NCBI GenBank assembly: GCA_013433145.1
Contig: CM024187.1
Location: forward strand, 1,550,001-1,614,000
Length of the DNA: 64,000 nt
DNA from: Ascaris suum
Lineage: Eukaryota; Nematoda; Chromadorea; Rhabditida; Ascarididae
Reading direction: 5' to 3'
The position numbers and the translations under genes were made by a program. Below the pieces are notes generated by a model. It ran no database searches and had not been told where the DNA came from. It saw only the letters and a list, made by a program, of their open reading frames with translations. Below, piece after piece: positions 63,936 to 64,000 of this stretch (positions are counted from its first letter, which is position 1; every line of letters begins with the position of its first letter).

Positions 63936-64000
63936 AGACTGCAAGAGTAGCAATGAGCTGGCAACTTCACGTTTCAAAATACCGTCTTTAATCGTTCAAA

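Noticed and set aside
15001..64000. CRISPR arrays, rRNA genes, operons with ribosome-binding sites, spliced-leader RNA genes
   Set aside because: I looked for regularly spaced repeats, conserved rRNA blocks and the nematode SL1 core; none was seen, and the intron-rich genes exclude a bacterial origin.

Overview
The window looks like nuclear DNA of a nematode. It is AT-rich, with small exons separated by introns of very variable length. Acceptors are mostly TTTCAG-like, with several TTAAG or TAAAG variants. A trans-splice-like acceptor sits just upstream of the laminin start codon. The species cannot be named from sequence alone. Almost none of the real coding sequence lies in long open frames, so genes were built by chaining exons through splice sites, reading phase and remembered family motifs.

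Layout. (1) 1-16,847, minus strand: the 5' half of a laminin beta-chain gene (lam-1). I place 18 exons, from the signal peptide through the LN domain, the first LE repeats, the L4/LF domain and into the second LE array. The gene runs off the left edge. (2) About 16,860-33,176: a 16 kb intergenic stretch with (TA)n tracts, a poly-C tract and a possible retroelement relic with a hammerhead-like core near 20.83 kb. No gene could be supported. (3) 33,177-38,158, plus strand: a complete six-exon tetraspanin gene of 271 residues, all introns phase 0. (4) 38,159-42,150: mostly empty convergent intergenic DNA. (5) About 48,588-59,991, minus strand, possibly reaching 42 kb on one side and 62 kb on the other: a tryptophan-rich GW182/TNRC6/AIN-type gene, the scaffold of the microRNA silencing complex. 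Thirteen core exons are phase-consistent; flanking candidate exons are weaker. (6) The right end has a possible exon of another minus-strand gene and a poly-C/(CA)n microsatellite.

The three genes are functionally unrelated: basement-membrane structure, membrane organisation and post-transcriptional silencing. There is no operon or gene cluster. The clearest anomaly is five single-base reading-frame breaks in four exons of the laminin and GW182 genes. Each is explained by one base too many or too few in a short homopolymer, so consensus sequence error is likelier than gene decay. I did not find a convincing new biological system; the hammerhead-like relic is the most unusual non-coding signal.
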